Shown here piece by piece: positions 52,637 through 61,045 of a stretch of DNA of 64,000 nt (within the stretch, counting starts at the first letter, position 1; each line of letters starts with the position of its first letter). The notes under the pieces were generated by a model, which saw only the letters and a program-made list of their open reading frames with translations, had not been told where the DNA came from and did not search any database. Origin of the DNA: Antrihabitans stalactiti (lineage in GTDB: Bacteria > Actinomycetota > Actinomycetes > Mycobacteriales > Mycobacteriaceae); contig NZ_VCQU01000012.1 in NCBI RefSeq assembly GCF_012932915.1, positions 124,001 to 188,000 of the forward strand. The letters are read 5' to 3'. The translations under genes and the position numbers were made by a program.

Positions 52637-53650
52637 ATGACCGCCACAGTCGCTCGCATCCAGCCCGAGTTCAGCCACGCCAAGGAGTTGTCCGACGCGC
52701 TGCGCGAGCACAACTACATCGCTGACGACGACCTGGCCACCGTGGTCCATCTGGCCACCGCACTGGACCGTCCACTGCTGTTGGAGGGGCCGGCCGGTGT
52801 GGGAAAGACTGAACTCGCGAAGTCGCTCGCGCTCGCCGCGGGCCGGCGGCTGGTCCGTCTGCAGTGCTACGAGGGCCTCGACGACAGTCGTGCTCTCTAT
52901 GAATGGGATTACGCGAAACAGCTACTGCACGTGCAGATGCTGCGTGACAGGATCACGGCGTCGACCGCTCATATCGACGACATCGACGAGGCGTCGCGCT
53001 ACCTCGCCGGGCGCGATTTCGGGCTCTACTCCGAGGCGTTTCTCTCGGTCCGACCGTTGCTCGAATCAGTTCTCAGCGACGAACCCGTAGTGCTACTGGT
53101 CGACGAGGTCGATCGCACGGAGGAGTCGATGGAGGCACTGCTGCTCGAGGTGCTCGGCGAGAAGCAGGTCACGATTCCGGAGATCGGCACCTTCACTGCG
53201 CGCTCGACGCCATGGGTGATCCTCACGTCGAACGACACCCGGGAACTGTCGGCCGCGCTGAAACGTCGTTGCCTCCACTTTCATCTGGACTTCCCGACAC
53301 CGGAGCGCGAACGCGAAATCGTTGCCGTGCGCGCTCCGGAGGTGGAGCCGTCGGTCGTCGCAGACGTCGTCGAGTTGGCGCGCAGCCTGCGGGAGCTCCC
53401 GCTTCGGAAGAGTCCATCGATCTCCGAGGTGGTCGACGCATCGCGGGCAGCAATGCTGTTGGGGCGCAACGGCGATGTCGAAAGACACGTGTTGTACAGC
53501 GCGCTGCTGAAGTACTCCAGCGACCGTGATCTCGCGATGGGACGGATTCTCGAACCACCCACAGAGCCTGAGCGAGTGACTGTTGCCGCACGGCCGGCGA
53601 ACACCACGACGACGGTGTTCCGAGGGCGCGGCGGCCGGGACCGGAAATGA
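52637..53650 (+). CDS. MoxR-type AAA+ ATPase (CoxD/NorQ-like)
   Basis: A 337-residue AAA+ protein. Walker A is GPAGVGKTE (51-59), Walker B VVLLVDEVDRTEE, sensor 1 ILTSNDTRELS and the arginine finger region LKRRCLHFHLDFP. MoxR ATPases with VWA partners (CoxD/CoxE, NorQ/NorD, CbbQ/CbbO) remodel metalloenzymes or insert cofactors. Placement after mdo suggests MDO or the neighbouring ADH as client. ATG 52637 is chosen; ATG 52613 is also open. ATGA overlap with the VWA gene. Confidence 0.85.
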   Translation: MTATVARIQPEFSHAKELSDALREHNYIADDDLATVVHLATALDRPLLLEGPAGVGKTELAKSLALAAGRRLVRLQCYEGLDDSRALYEWDYAKQLLHVQMLRDRITASTAHIDDIDEASRYLAGRDFGLYSEAFLSVRPLLESVLSDEPVVLLVDEVDRTEESMEALLLEVLGEKQVTIPEIGTFTARSTPWVILTSNDTRELSAALKRRCLHFHLDFPTPEREREIVAVRAPEVEPSVVADVVELARSLRELPLRKSPSISEVVDASRAAMLLGRNGDVERHVLYSALLKYSSDRDLAMGRILEPPTEPERVTVAARPANTTTTVFRGRGGRDRK

Positions 53651-55143
53651 TCACGAGCGGGGTGCTCGACACCGTCGCCGCGGCATTCGGACGCCTGCTT
53701 CGACTCGCGGGCGTCGCTGCGTCGCCTGCCGAGATCATCGAGGTGCGAAGGGTTTTGGGACTCCTCGGTGCGCGTGACCGCGAAGCCTTGCGAGCCGCGC
53801 TTCGTGCGACATGCGCGAAGTACGCGCGCGAGCAGCGCGGTTTCGACAAGGCCTTCGACGCACTGTTTCTCGATACCGCCTTGCCGCCGAAGAAGCACGA
53901 AAACACCGACAGCCGTGCACATTCGGGCCAGGGTTTGCCCGACGATCTCGAACTGTCGGAGGACCAAGAAATCGGCAGCTACGCCGAATACAACGAGCGC
54001 GCAGCCGAAGTGGGCGAACACTTCGACACTCCGGATGCCGACAAAGGGTTCAATCCGCACAAGGACGACGACGACATCAGCGTCTCGGGTACGGACGCGC
54101 AACTGTCGGTGTCAGCCGAATCCGATGCCGGCCGTCGCGGTATGCGCTACACCCTCGACGTCGAACGCGCCGGCTCGACGACTGTCGGCGACCTCGCGGA
54201 CTCGGTCGGCCCCGTCGTCGCAGGGACATTGCACTGGGACGACCCGGAATCGATTCTGGCCTGGCTCGACGCGTACGACCCGACCGCTGCCTATCTCGAT
54301 GGTGCCGACTCGCAGCAGCTCACCCTCGAGCAGATCGCCGAGCTCACCCAGGCGGTCGAGACGTTCGTCGCGGCGCTCGCCGACCGGGTCGGACTGCTCG
54401 CCGAGGGCGATCTGACGGACCCGCTGCAGGAGCGAAACACCGCACCCGACGTCGACCTTGCCTGCCACGAAGTGCTGCGTCGGATGCGCGGTGCACCCCG
54501 ACTGCGACCACGTGAGCGCGGACGCGGTGTGCTCGACATGCGCCGCACGACCCGGTCGAGCCTGCGCACCGACGGAATACCGTTCCATCTCATCACGCGC
54601 ACGCCGGTGCCGGATCGAGTGCGGCTGCTCGTACTCGCCGACGTGTCGCTGTCGGTCCGTCCGATCACAGCGTTCACGCTTCGCCTCGCCCAAGCCATGC
54701 ACCGCCGGGCAGAGCGGTGCACGGTCATCGCGTTCGTCGACCGTCCCGTCGATGTCACCGAGGTCCTGCAGCGTGCAGGCGGCGACGACGCCCTGGCCGC
54801 TGTGCTGGGCGACGTGCACCTCGACCTGGAGGCGAGCAGCGACTACGGGCAGGTATTCGACGAGATGCTGACCGCGCACGCCGCGGCGCTCGACTCGCGC
54901 ACCGCCGTTCTGATCGTCGGCGACGGCCGTTCCGGTGGCTTGCCCGCCAAGCCCGACCAGCTCGCTGCGTTGCGTCGTCGCGTGCACCGCGTGGCCTGGG
55001 TGACACCCGAACCAATGCGCTATTGGACGCAAGCCACCTGCGCGATGCCCAGCTACGCGAAGGTGTGTGACGACGTGATCGTCGCGTGCGACGCTGACCA
55101 GCTCGCCCGTCGCGCCGGCGAATTGGCCCGAGCGCTCTCCTGA
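53647..55143 (+). CDS. CoxE-like VWA-domain protein
   Basis: A 498-residue protein, partner of the MoxR ATPase. Acidic middle region (about 80-160), then after residue 265 the CoxE-type segment DMRRTTRSSLRTDGIPFHL and the VWA domain with MIDAS motif DVSLS (Asp332) and the GDGRSGG segment. No signal peptide. In CoxE/NorD/CbbO the VWA partner docks the client enzyme. ATG overlaps the ATPase stop. The client here is unknown. Confidence 0.82.
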   Translation: MITSGVLDTVAAAFGRLLRLAGVAASPAEIIEVRRVLGLLGARDREALRAALRATCAKYAREQRGFDKAFDALFLDTALPPKKHENTDSRAHSGQGLPDDLELSEDQEIGSYAEYNERAAEVGEHFDTPDADKGFNPHKDDDDISVSGTDAQLSVSAESDAGRRGMRYTLDVERAGSTTVGDLADSVGPVVAGTLHWDDPESILAWLDAYDPTAAYLDGADSQQLTLEQIAELTQAVETFVAALADRVGLLAEGDLTDPLQERNTAPDVDLACHEVLRRMRGAPRLRPRERGRGVLDMRRTTRSSLRTDGIPFHLITRTPVPDRVRLLVLADVSLSVRPITAFTLRLAQAMHRRAERCTVIAFVDRPVDVTEVLQRAGGDDALAAVLGDVHLDLEASSDYGQVFDEMLTAHAAALDSRTAVLIVGDGRSGGLPAKPDQLAALRRRVHRVAWVTPEPMRYWTQATCAMPSYAKVCDDVIVACDADQLARRAGELARALS

Positions 55144-55147
55144 CCGC

Positions 55148-55171
55148 GTACCTACCCGATCGGGTAGGTAC
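55148..55171. promoter_or_regulatory. 24-bp perfect palindrome
   Basis: GTACCTACCCGATCGGGTAGGTAC is a perfect palindrome without loop, 4 bases behind the VWA stop and 86 bases before the second alcohol dehydrogenase gene. Its continuous symmetry is more like an operator than a terminator. Confidence 0.55.
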
Positions 55172-55256
55172 CCGCCCGTCCACGTGCAGGTTGGGCGACT
55201 GGCGATGCGGACCTATGGTTGAGGGCGGGCAGTTCCACGGATGGCGGTGATCGACA

Positions 55257-56495
55257 ATGGCGGCACAACTCGACCGCTTGGACATTCCGGACGTGTTGGC
55301 GTCACTGAACCTTGCTCGGGCACAGCCGGGCGACTCCCCGGAGCCTCCGCGCGTGCTGAAATTTCATGCGCCGGAAATCGTATTCGGCATCGACTCGATG
55401 GCGGAGGCAGCTCATGCGGCCGCGCGGTTGGGTGCGCTGCGGCCATTGCTCGTCACTGATCCCGGACTGATCGAAGCAGGCTGGGTCAGCGAACTCGCAG
55501 CGCATCTGCGCGAGCAAGGAATCGCCGCACGGGTCTGGCATGAGTTGACGCCGAATCCGAAAGACCACGAGATCGCTGCCGGGCACCAGTTCTACCTCGC
55601 GAGCGGCTGCGATGTGTTGATTGCGCTTGGCGGCGGGTCTGTCATCGACGCAGCGAAAGGCATCGCGATCCTTGCCGCGAACGGGGGCGCGATCGGCGAT
55701 TACGAAGGCATCGACCAGGCGCCCAATCCGATCCCGCCGTTGGTTGTCGTTCCGTCGACGTCGGGGACCGGCGCCGATGTGTCGCAATTCTGCATTGTCA
55801 CCGACACGGTCCGCGGCACAAAGATCACGATCCTCAGCCGGGCACTCGTTCCCGACGTTACGGTGATCGATCCGCGGCTGTTGACGACGATGCCCGAATG
55901 GCTCAATGCGGCAACAGGTCTGGATGCGCTCACCCACGGTATCGAGGCCTTCGTCTCGCTCGGCCACAACCAGCTCACCGACCATCACGCGTTGCGGTCG
56001 GTGGCGATGGTCATGCGTCATCTGACGGAGACGATGGAGCGGCCCACCGACATGCACGCCCGAACGATGATGGCGCAAGCAAGCTTGGAGGCCGGGCTTG
56101 CGTTCACCAACGCGATTCTCGGTGCTGCGCATGCGATGAGCCATCAAGTCGGCGGCATGCTCGACCTGCCGCATGGCGTGATCAACGCCGTCCTGCTGCC
56201 ACACGTCATCCGGTTCAACGCCGAAGCCGATCCGCGCGCATTCGCTACCATCGCCGCATGCGTCGGGCTACCCGAGAGCCGCGGGCCGGCAGCCGAAGCC
56301 GCTGCAGCGCTGGCAGATCGGGTCGAAAAGCTGGCCACCGACATCGGGGTGCCGCGGCGGCTCAGTGAAATCGGAGTGCACGAAACAGATTTGCCTCGAC
56401 TGGCCGCGTTGGCAATGCGCGACGCGTGCATGACCACCAACCCCCGACCGGCGACAGAAATCCAGATCGAGGCGCTGTTCCGGGCCGCGCTATGA
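55257..56495 (+). CDS. Iron-containing alcohol dehydrogenase (1,3-propanediol dehydrogenase-like)
   Basis: A 412-residue family III dehydrogenase. Metal ligands by spacing: Asp223 and His227 in TGLDALTHGIEA, His292 and His306 in AAHAMSHQVGGMLDLPHG; nucleotide site ALGGGSVIDAAKG. An N-terminal extension of about 35 residues precedes the fold. It is translationally coupled to the histidine kinase gene (ATGA). In M. smegmatis a comparable dehydrogenase accompanies the methanol dehydrogenase and the same regulators. Confidence 0.88.
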   Translation: MAAQLDRLDIPDVLASLNLARAQPGDSPEPPRVLKFHAPEIVFGIDSMAEAAHAAARLGALRPLLVTDPGLIEAGWVSELAAHLREQGIAARVWHELTPNPKDHEIAAGHQFYLASGCDVLIALGGGSVIDAAKGIAILAANGGAIGDYEGIDQAPNPIPPLVVVPSTSGTGADVSQFCIVTDTVRGTKITILSRALVPDVTVIDPRLLTTMPEWLNAATGLDALTHGIEAFVSLGHNQLTDHHALRSVAMVMRHLTETMERPTDMHARTMMAQASLEAGLAFTNAILGAAHAMSHQVGGMLDLPHGVINAVLLPHVIRFNAEADPRAFATIAACVGLPESRGPAAEAAAALADRVEKLATDIGVPRRLSEIGVHETDLPRLAALAMRDACMTTNPRPATEIQIEALFRAAL

Positions 56496-57811
56496 GCGTG
56501 CGGCGATCCGATCTGGAGCGGCTCACCGGGGTGCGCTCCGGCAAAGGCACGTTCTACTCCGAATTTCGCGGCGCGGCACAACGACTCGAGCGAGTGGTCC
56601 TTGCGCTGGAGACGATCTCGCATGCTCTCGTGCAGACGGTGGAGGGTCCGGAGAAGCTGGTCCGTGCGGTCGCCGAAGCCGCGCGCTCGCACCTGAGCGC
56701 CGAATGGGTGTTGATCGCTCTGGCTGACGGGGCGCTGCCTGAAACGACGCTGCGCCACGTGATCGTCGACTCCGAGGGCCGCGTCTTCGCATACGAGGGA
56801 CTGCCCGACGCACCACCTCCCGGGCCTGAGTTGCCGGACGCGGTGCTCAACCGGCTCAACGACGTTCTCCGAGGACAGCTGAACGAATTCCGGCTTCCTG
56901 TCATGGAGGGGCACCACGCCCACGTACCGATCGAACTCGACGGCGGCGTCGTCGGCGCATTCGCGGCGTGGACGCCGACCTACCGGACGTTGGATCCGAC
57001 CGACAAAGCCGTGATGCGGATCCTCGCCAGCCAAACCGCTGTCGCGCTGCAGAATTCGGCGCTGTTTCAGAAATCGCAGGATCTACTCCACCAAGCCGAG
57101 CAGCGCAACGCCGAGTTGCTCGCGACCCAGCGTGAACTCGGCGCGGCACAACGTCATCACGTCCTCGACTCCGAGCGCCACCGAATCGCACGCGAGCTGC
57201 ACGACAGCGTCACGCAATGCGTCCTCTCCGCTGGAATGCAGATCGAGGTGTGCCGCACAGAATCTCGTGATGCGCAGCTCGTACAACGCCTCGGTCTTGC
57301 GAAGGATCTGACGCGGTCCGCAGTGGAGCAACTGCGCTCGGCAATCTACGCGCTCAACCATCCCACCGACTCCGACCGCTCGAGCCTGCCCGAACTGCTG
57401 GAACAACTCTGCACGGTGCACATGCCCGACGATCTGCGAGTCAGCCTTCGGGTCGACGGCCAGGCAGTCGAACTGCCGAACGAACAAGAGCACGCGATGC
57501 TCCGCATCGCCGGTGAGGCACTGTTCAATACGGCCATGCACGGCAACGCAACTCGCGCGATCATCCGGCTGGCCTACCGGCCCGACGCAGTCAGTCTGTC
57601 GATCGCCGACGACGGCAACGGCGATCCGGAGAAGCTGCGCTTGGTCCTTCGCATGGCAGAAGCTGCCGACGTCGACGGTCATCACCGCGGGCTTGTGAAT
57701 ATGCGTGCTCGCGCGCGCGAGCACAGTGGCACGTTCGAGGTGCGCCGGTCCCGGATGGGCGGCGTGCGGATCGTTGCAACGATTCCTACCAAAGAGGCGG
57801 CGGCACAATGA
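56492..57811 (+). CDS. madS: GAF-domain sensor histidine kinase (MadS type)
   Basis: A 439-residue cytoplasmic kinase without membrane segments. Residues 40-190 form a GAF domain; a coiled-coil stretch (195-225) leads to the phosphoacceptor SERHRIARELHDSVTQCVLS (His237) and an HATPase domain (MLRIAGEALFNTAMHG, ADDGNGDPE). A cytosolic GAF sensor fits detection of a small metabolite such as an alcohol, aldehyde or ketone. It is coupled by ATGA to both neighbours. The MadS name follows the family attached to alcohol and mycofactocin loci. Confidence 0.85.
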   Translation: MSVRRSDLERLTGVRSGKGTFYSEFRGAAQRLERVVLALETISHALVQTVEGPEKLVRAVAEAARSHLSAEWVLIALADGALPETTLRHVIVDSEGRVFAYEGLPDAPPPGPELPDAVLNRLNDVLRGQLNEFRLPVMEGHHAHVPIELDGGVVGAFAAWTPTYRTLDPTDKAVMRILASQTAVALQNSALFQKSQDLLHQAEQRNAELLATQRELGAAQRHHVLDSERHRIARELHDSVTQCVLSAGMQIEVCRTESRDAQLVQRLGLAKDLTRSAVEQLRSAIYALNHPTDSDRSSLPELLEQLCTVHMPDDLRVSLRVDGQAVELPNEQEHAMLRIAGEALFNTAMHGNATRAIIRLAYRPDAVSLSIADDGNGDPEKLRLVLRMAEAADVDGHHRGLVNMRARAREHSGTFEVRRSRMGGVRIVATIPTKEAAAQ

Positions 57812-58458
57812 GCATTGCGACCGGAACAATCCGGCTAGCCATCGTGGACGACCACGCGATGCTGCGTCAAGGCCTGCGCTCGGTGTTGGAGCGCGAACCT
57901 GATCTGCTCGTCGTCGGTGAAGCATCGTCGGAGAACGAGGCCGAGGCGATGGTGGCCGCGGCGTCGCCCGACGTCGTCATGCTCGATCTCAAGCTCTCGG
58001 CCGGGTCAGAATACGAAGGACTTGCCCTGTGCGCCAAGCTGTCTGCGAAGTATCCGACGCTGGGGCTGCTGATACTGACGACGTTCCTCGACGAGGATCT
58101 GGTGGTGCGTGCCGTACATGCAGGCGCGCGCGGTTATGTGGTCAAAGACGTCGACACTACCGAGCTGGTCCGTGCCATTCGGGCGGTGTCTGGTGGCGAG
58201 AGTGCGTTCGATTCCCGCACCGCGGCTGCGGTCGTGCGGTCCATCAGCGGGCACGGCGCGCACCGCGGGAATCTCACCGATCGAGAACTCGACGTTCTGC
58301 GGCTGCTCGCGGCGGGGTTGTCCAACAACAAGATCGGGGAGAAGCTCTTCATCTCCGCGACGACGGCCAAGTTTCACGTCAGCAACATCATGCGCAAGCT
58401 CGAGGTGAGCCGACGAGCGGAAGCCGTCTACGCGGCCAGCAAACGTGGCCTCATCTGA
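57808..58458 (+). CDS. madR: NarL-family response regulator (MadR type)
   Basis: A 216-residue regulator. Asp60 in VVMLDLKL is the phosphorylation site; the LuxR helix-turn-helix is LTDRELDVLRLLAAGLSNNKIGEKLFIS. It overlaps the kinase gene by 4 bases. The likely targets are the mdo and adh promoters and perhaps mftA; the candidate sites are the palindrome at 55148 and the motif shared by 51173 and 59391. Convergent with mftM. Confidence 0.87.
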   Translation: MSIATGTIRLAIVDDHAMLRQGLRSVLEREPDLLVVGEASSENEAEAMVAAASPDVVMLDLKLSAGSEYEGLALCAKLSAKYPTLGLLILTTFLDEDLVVRAVHAGARGYVVKDVDTTELVRAIRAVSGGESAFDSRTAAAVVRSISGHGAHRGNLTDRELDVLRLLAAGLSNNKIGEKLFISATTAKFHVSNIMRKLEVSRRAEAVYAASKRGLI

Positions 58459-58464
58459 CTGCGA

Positions 58465-59292
58465 TCAGCGGTCGAGAACCAACCAGCCGCCGTGGTATTC
58501 GTCCACCGAGTAGCGCCAACCGGTCGAAACGCCCAGCCTGCGAAGCGCATCGAGATCGAACCGCTGGATGTGCCCGTAGATGGCACGTGGAGTGTCTTCG
58601 AACGGCACGGCGACCACGACGCGACGCCTCGCGAGACGCATCGCTTCGGTCACCACCGACTGTGCATCGACGGGTGAAAGATGTTCCAGTAGATGCAGAA
58701 CGGTCACTGTATCGACACAGCGATCGGGTAGCGGTACCGCTGCCGCGTCGCAGGCGAGTGTCAGTAGCGCTCGCCCCAATGCAGGAGCGACGCCGTCGAG
58801 CAAGGCCATGGTCGACGCACTGATGTCGGTCGCCACCACCTCCAGCCCCGCCGCCGCTAGTCGGAGCGGGAAGAAGCCGAAGCACGATCCGAGGTCGACC
58901 ACTGATTGCCCCACAATCAGCGCGTGCGCGCGCTGGTGGACCGGAGCGAATGCCGCTCGGCCGTCCTCCAGTCGCACGAGCGAATTGCGGTAGAACCGAA
59001 GCCAACTCGCGAACGGACCGGGCACAGTCGAGCGAACAATTCCGGTGAATACGAGCTCGAAGTCGGCTTGTCCGCCCGACGACGAAGCATCGAGCCGGTC
59101 GGCGATGAGTTCGGCGACGTCGTCGTTCAGTTCGTCCGGCGCCAGATTGTGGGTCACGTTCAGGCCCGTACCGTTTCGGTGAATCCACAGCCTGTCGACT
59201 CTGCCGAGGCGCTCCACTCTGTTCACCCGAACATGGCCCTGGCGCCACATTCCGTGCGGGGTGGGGCCGAGGGTGTCGATACGAATGGTCAT
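58465..59292 (-). CDS. mftM: Mycofactocin glycan methyltransferase MftM
   Basis: A 275-residue SAM-dependent methyltransferase. After an N-terminal region of its own (1-125; HVRVNRVERLGRVDRLWIH), motif I is SVVDLGSCFGFFPLRLAAAG, followed by VVATDISAS and TVLHLLEHLSP. Its place beside the mft genes and the N-terminus agree with MftM, which 2-O-methylates the oligoglucosyl chain of mycofactocin. It is divergent from mftA and shares the 185-base intergenic region. Confidence 0.82.
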   Translation of the reverse strand: MTIRIDTLGPTPHGMWRQGHVRVNRVERLGRVDRLWIHRNGTGLNVTHNLAPDELNDDVAELIADRLDASSSGGQADFELVFTGIVRSTVPGPFASWLRFYRNSLVRLEDGRAAFAPVHQRAHALIVGQSVVDLGSCFGFFPLRLAAAGLEVVATDISASTMALLDGVAPALGRALLTLACDAAAVPLPDRCVDTVTVLHLLEHLSPVDAQSVVTEAMRLARRRVVVAVPFEDTPRAIYGHIQRFDLDALRRLGVSTGWRYSVDEYHGGWLVLDR

Positions 59293-59360
59293 GGCGGGCA
59301 GCCCTTTCGCTACCTTTCACACGCTAGTCCGGCGTTCGGCGAAGGGCAGCAACCCGTTCG

Positions 59361-59402
59361 GTCGCAATTGCCGAGCCACCCGGACGGGGACAAAAACCGT
59401 CC
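59361..59402. promoter_or_regulatory. Candidate control elements upstream of mftA
   Basis: GTCGCAA (59361-59367) and CAAAAACCGTCC (59391-59402) repeat, in the other orientation for the second, elements found upstream of mdo. They lie in the mftM-mftA divergent region. Confidence 0.4.
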
Positions 59403-59477
59403 AGATGGCGGGGGCTTTCTGTGGGCGATGTCACTAGCGTTTCAAGGGACAACACACCACGAATATGGAGGTGCCCC

Positions 59478-59570
59478 ATGGCAGATCAGGACGCGGTTTC
59501 GACGGACGTGCAAGTCGAAGAGACGCTCATCGAAGAGGTGTCGATCGACGGCATGTGCGGGGTGTACTGA
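59478..59570 (+). CDS. mftA: Mycofactocin precursor peptide MftA
   Basis: A 30-residue peptide ending IDGMCGVY, the invariant C-terminus of MftA; the final Val-Tyr becomes the redox core of mycofactocin. The leader part (MADQDAVSTDVQVEETLIEE) is bound by MftB. GGAGGTG stands at ideal distance before the ATG. It is the first gene of the mft operon, 2 bases before mftB. Confidence 0.96.
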   Translation: MADQDAVSTDVQVEETLIEEVSIDGMCGVY

Positions 59571-59572
59571 CC

Positions 59573-59872
59573 ATGACCGCCATTGCCGCGTCACCGCTGG
59601 AACTTGACGGGCGGTGGCGGTTACACCCTCAGGTGGCGTTGCGCCCGGAACCGTTCGGCGCGCTGCTCTACCACTTCGGCACCCGCAAGCTGTCGTTCCT
59701 CAAGAACCCGGCGGTGGTGTCGTTGGTGCAGTCGCTACCCGACCACGCCGACGTCGACGATGCACTGCGTGCGTCCGGAATCGACAGTGCAGCAATGGGT
59801 CCGTATCGGCGAGCGCTGGCGACACTGGTCGCGTCGAACATGTTGGTTCGTGACGAGGAGACAAAACTATGA
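59573..59872 (+). CDS. mftB: Mycofactocin chaperone MftB
   Basis: A 99-residue PqqD-like peptide recognition protein that binds MftA and delivers it to MftC. LDGRWRLHPQVALRPEPFGALLYHFGTRKLSFLKNP is the typical core. It overlaps mftC by 4 bases. Confidence 0.94.
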   Translation: MTAIAASPLELDGRWRLHPQVALRPEPFGALLYHFGTRKLSFLKNPAVVSLVQSLPDHADVDDALRASGIDSAAMGPYRRALATLVASNMLVRDEETKL

Positions 59873-61044
59873 CCGCAACCCTTCCCGTCGGCCGGTTGGT
59901 GGACCAGTTCGAGCTAGGCCTCGACGCTCCCATCTGCCTGACCTGGGAACTCACCTACGCCTGCAATCTGTCGTGCATTCACTGCCTGTCGTCGTCGGGC
60001 AAACGAGACCCCAACGAACTGAGTACCGAGCAGTGCAAGGCCGTCATCGACGAACTCGAGCGGATGCAGGTGTTCTACGTGAATATCGGCGGCGGCGAAC
60101 CGACGGTGCGCTCCGACTTCTGGGAGCTGGTCGACTATGCGACCGCCCATCATGTCGGAGTGAAGTTCTCCACCAACGGAGTTCGTATCGACAAGAAGGG
60201 CGCGGCACGATTGGCAGCGTCGGACTACGTCGATGTGCAGATCTCGCTCGACGGCGCGACAGCGGAAGTCAACGACGCTGTGCGGGGCAAGGGATCGTTC
60301 GCCATGGCGGTCCGGGCGTTGGAGAACCTCACCGAGGCGGGCTATCGCAACGCGAAGATTTCGGTCGTGGTGACGCGCCACAACGTCCCGCAGTTGGACG
60401 AGTTCAAAGCTCTCGCCGACAAGTACGGCGCGACGTTGCGGATCACCAGGTTGCGCCCGTCCGGCCGCGGTGCGGATGTGTGGGATGACCTGCACCCCAC
60501 AGCAGCTCAGCAACGGGACCTGTACAACTGGCTCGTTGCGAACGGCGAAGGCGTACTGACCGGCGACTCGTTCTTCCATCTTTCTGCCTTCGGCGACGCG
60601 CTACCCGGACTCAATCTCTGTGGCGCAGGCCGCATCGTGTGCCTGATCGATCCGGTCGGTGACGTGTACGCCTGCCCGTTCGCTATCCACGAGAACTTCT
60701 TGGCAGGCAACGTCGTTCGGGACGGTGGATTCGAGACGGTGTGGCGCGAGTCGGAACTGTTCAACGACTTGCGGTCGCCGCAGACCGGCGGCGCGTGCAC
60801 CAAGTGTGCGCATTTCGATTCCTGCCGTGGCGGATGCATGGCCGCAAAATTCTTCACCGGTCTGCCAATGGACGGTCCAGATCCGGAATGCGTTGTCGGC
60901 TATGGCGAATCGGCCCTCGCAGAGAAGCGATCGATACCCAAACCCGCGGCCGATCATTCGCGGTCGGTTCCGCTGACACTGTTGACCCGTCCGCCTGCGC
61001 GGGCGTGCGACGAAAACCCACTAGCCGGCATGAGGAGTACCTGA
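59869..61044 (+). CDS. mftC: Mycofactocin radical SAM maturase MftC
   Basis: A 391-residue radical SAM/SPASM enzyme. The SAM cluster is CNLSCIHC (Cys32, Cys36, Cys39); auxiliary cluster cysteines are in LCGAGRIVCLIDPVGDVYACPF and CTKCAHFDSCRGGC. It oxidatively decarboxylates the C-terminal Tyr of MftA and joins it to Val. The end is about 40 residues longer than the SPASM core, with a Cys in the tail. Confidence 0.96.
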   Translation: MTATLPVGRLVDQFELGLDAPICLTWELTYACNLSCIHCLSSSGKRDPNELSTEQCKAVIDELERMQVFYVNIGGGEPTVRSDFWELVDYATAHHVGVKFSTNGVRIDKKGAARLAASDYVDVQISLDGATAEVNDAVRGKGSFAMAVRALENLTEAGYRNAKISVVVTRHNVPQLDEFKALADKYGATLRITRLRPSGRGADVWDDLHPTAAQQRDLYNWLVANGEGVLTGDSFFHLSAFGDALPGLNLCGAGRIVCLIDPVGDVYACPFAIHENFLAGNVVRDGGFETVWRESELFNDLRSPQTGGACTKCAHFDSCRGGCMAAKFFTGLPMDGPDPECVVGYGESALAEKRSIPKPAADHSRSVPLTLLTRPPARACDENPLAGMRST

Positions 61045-61045
61045 G

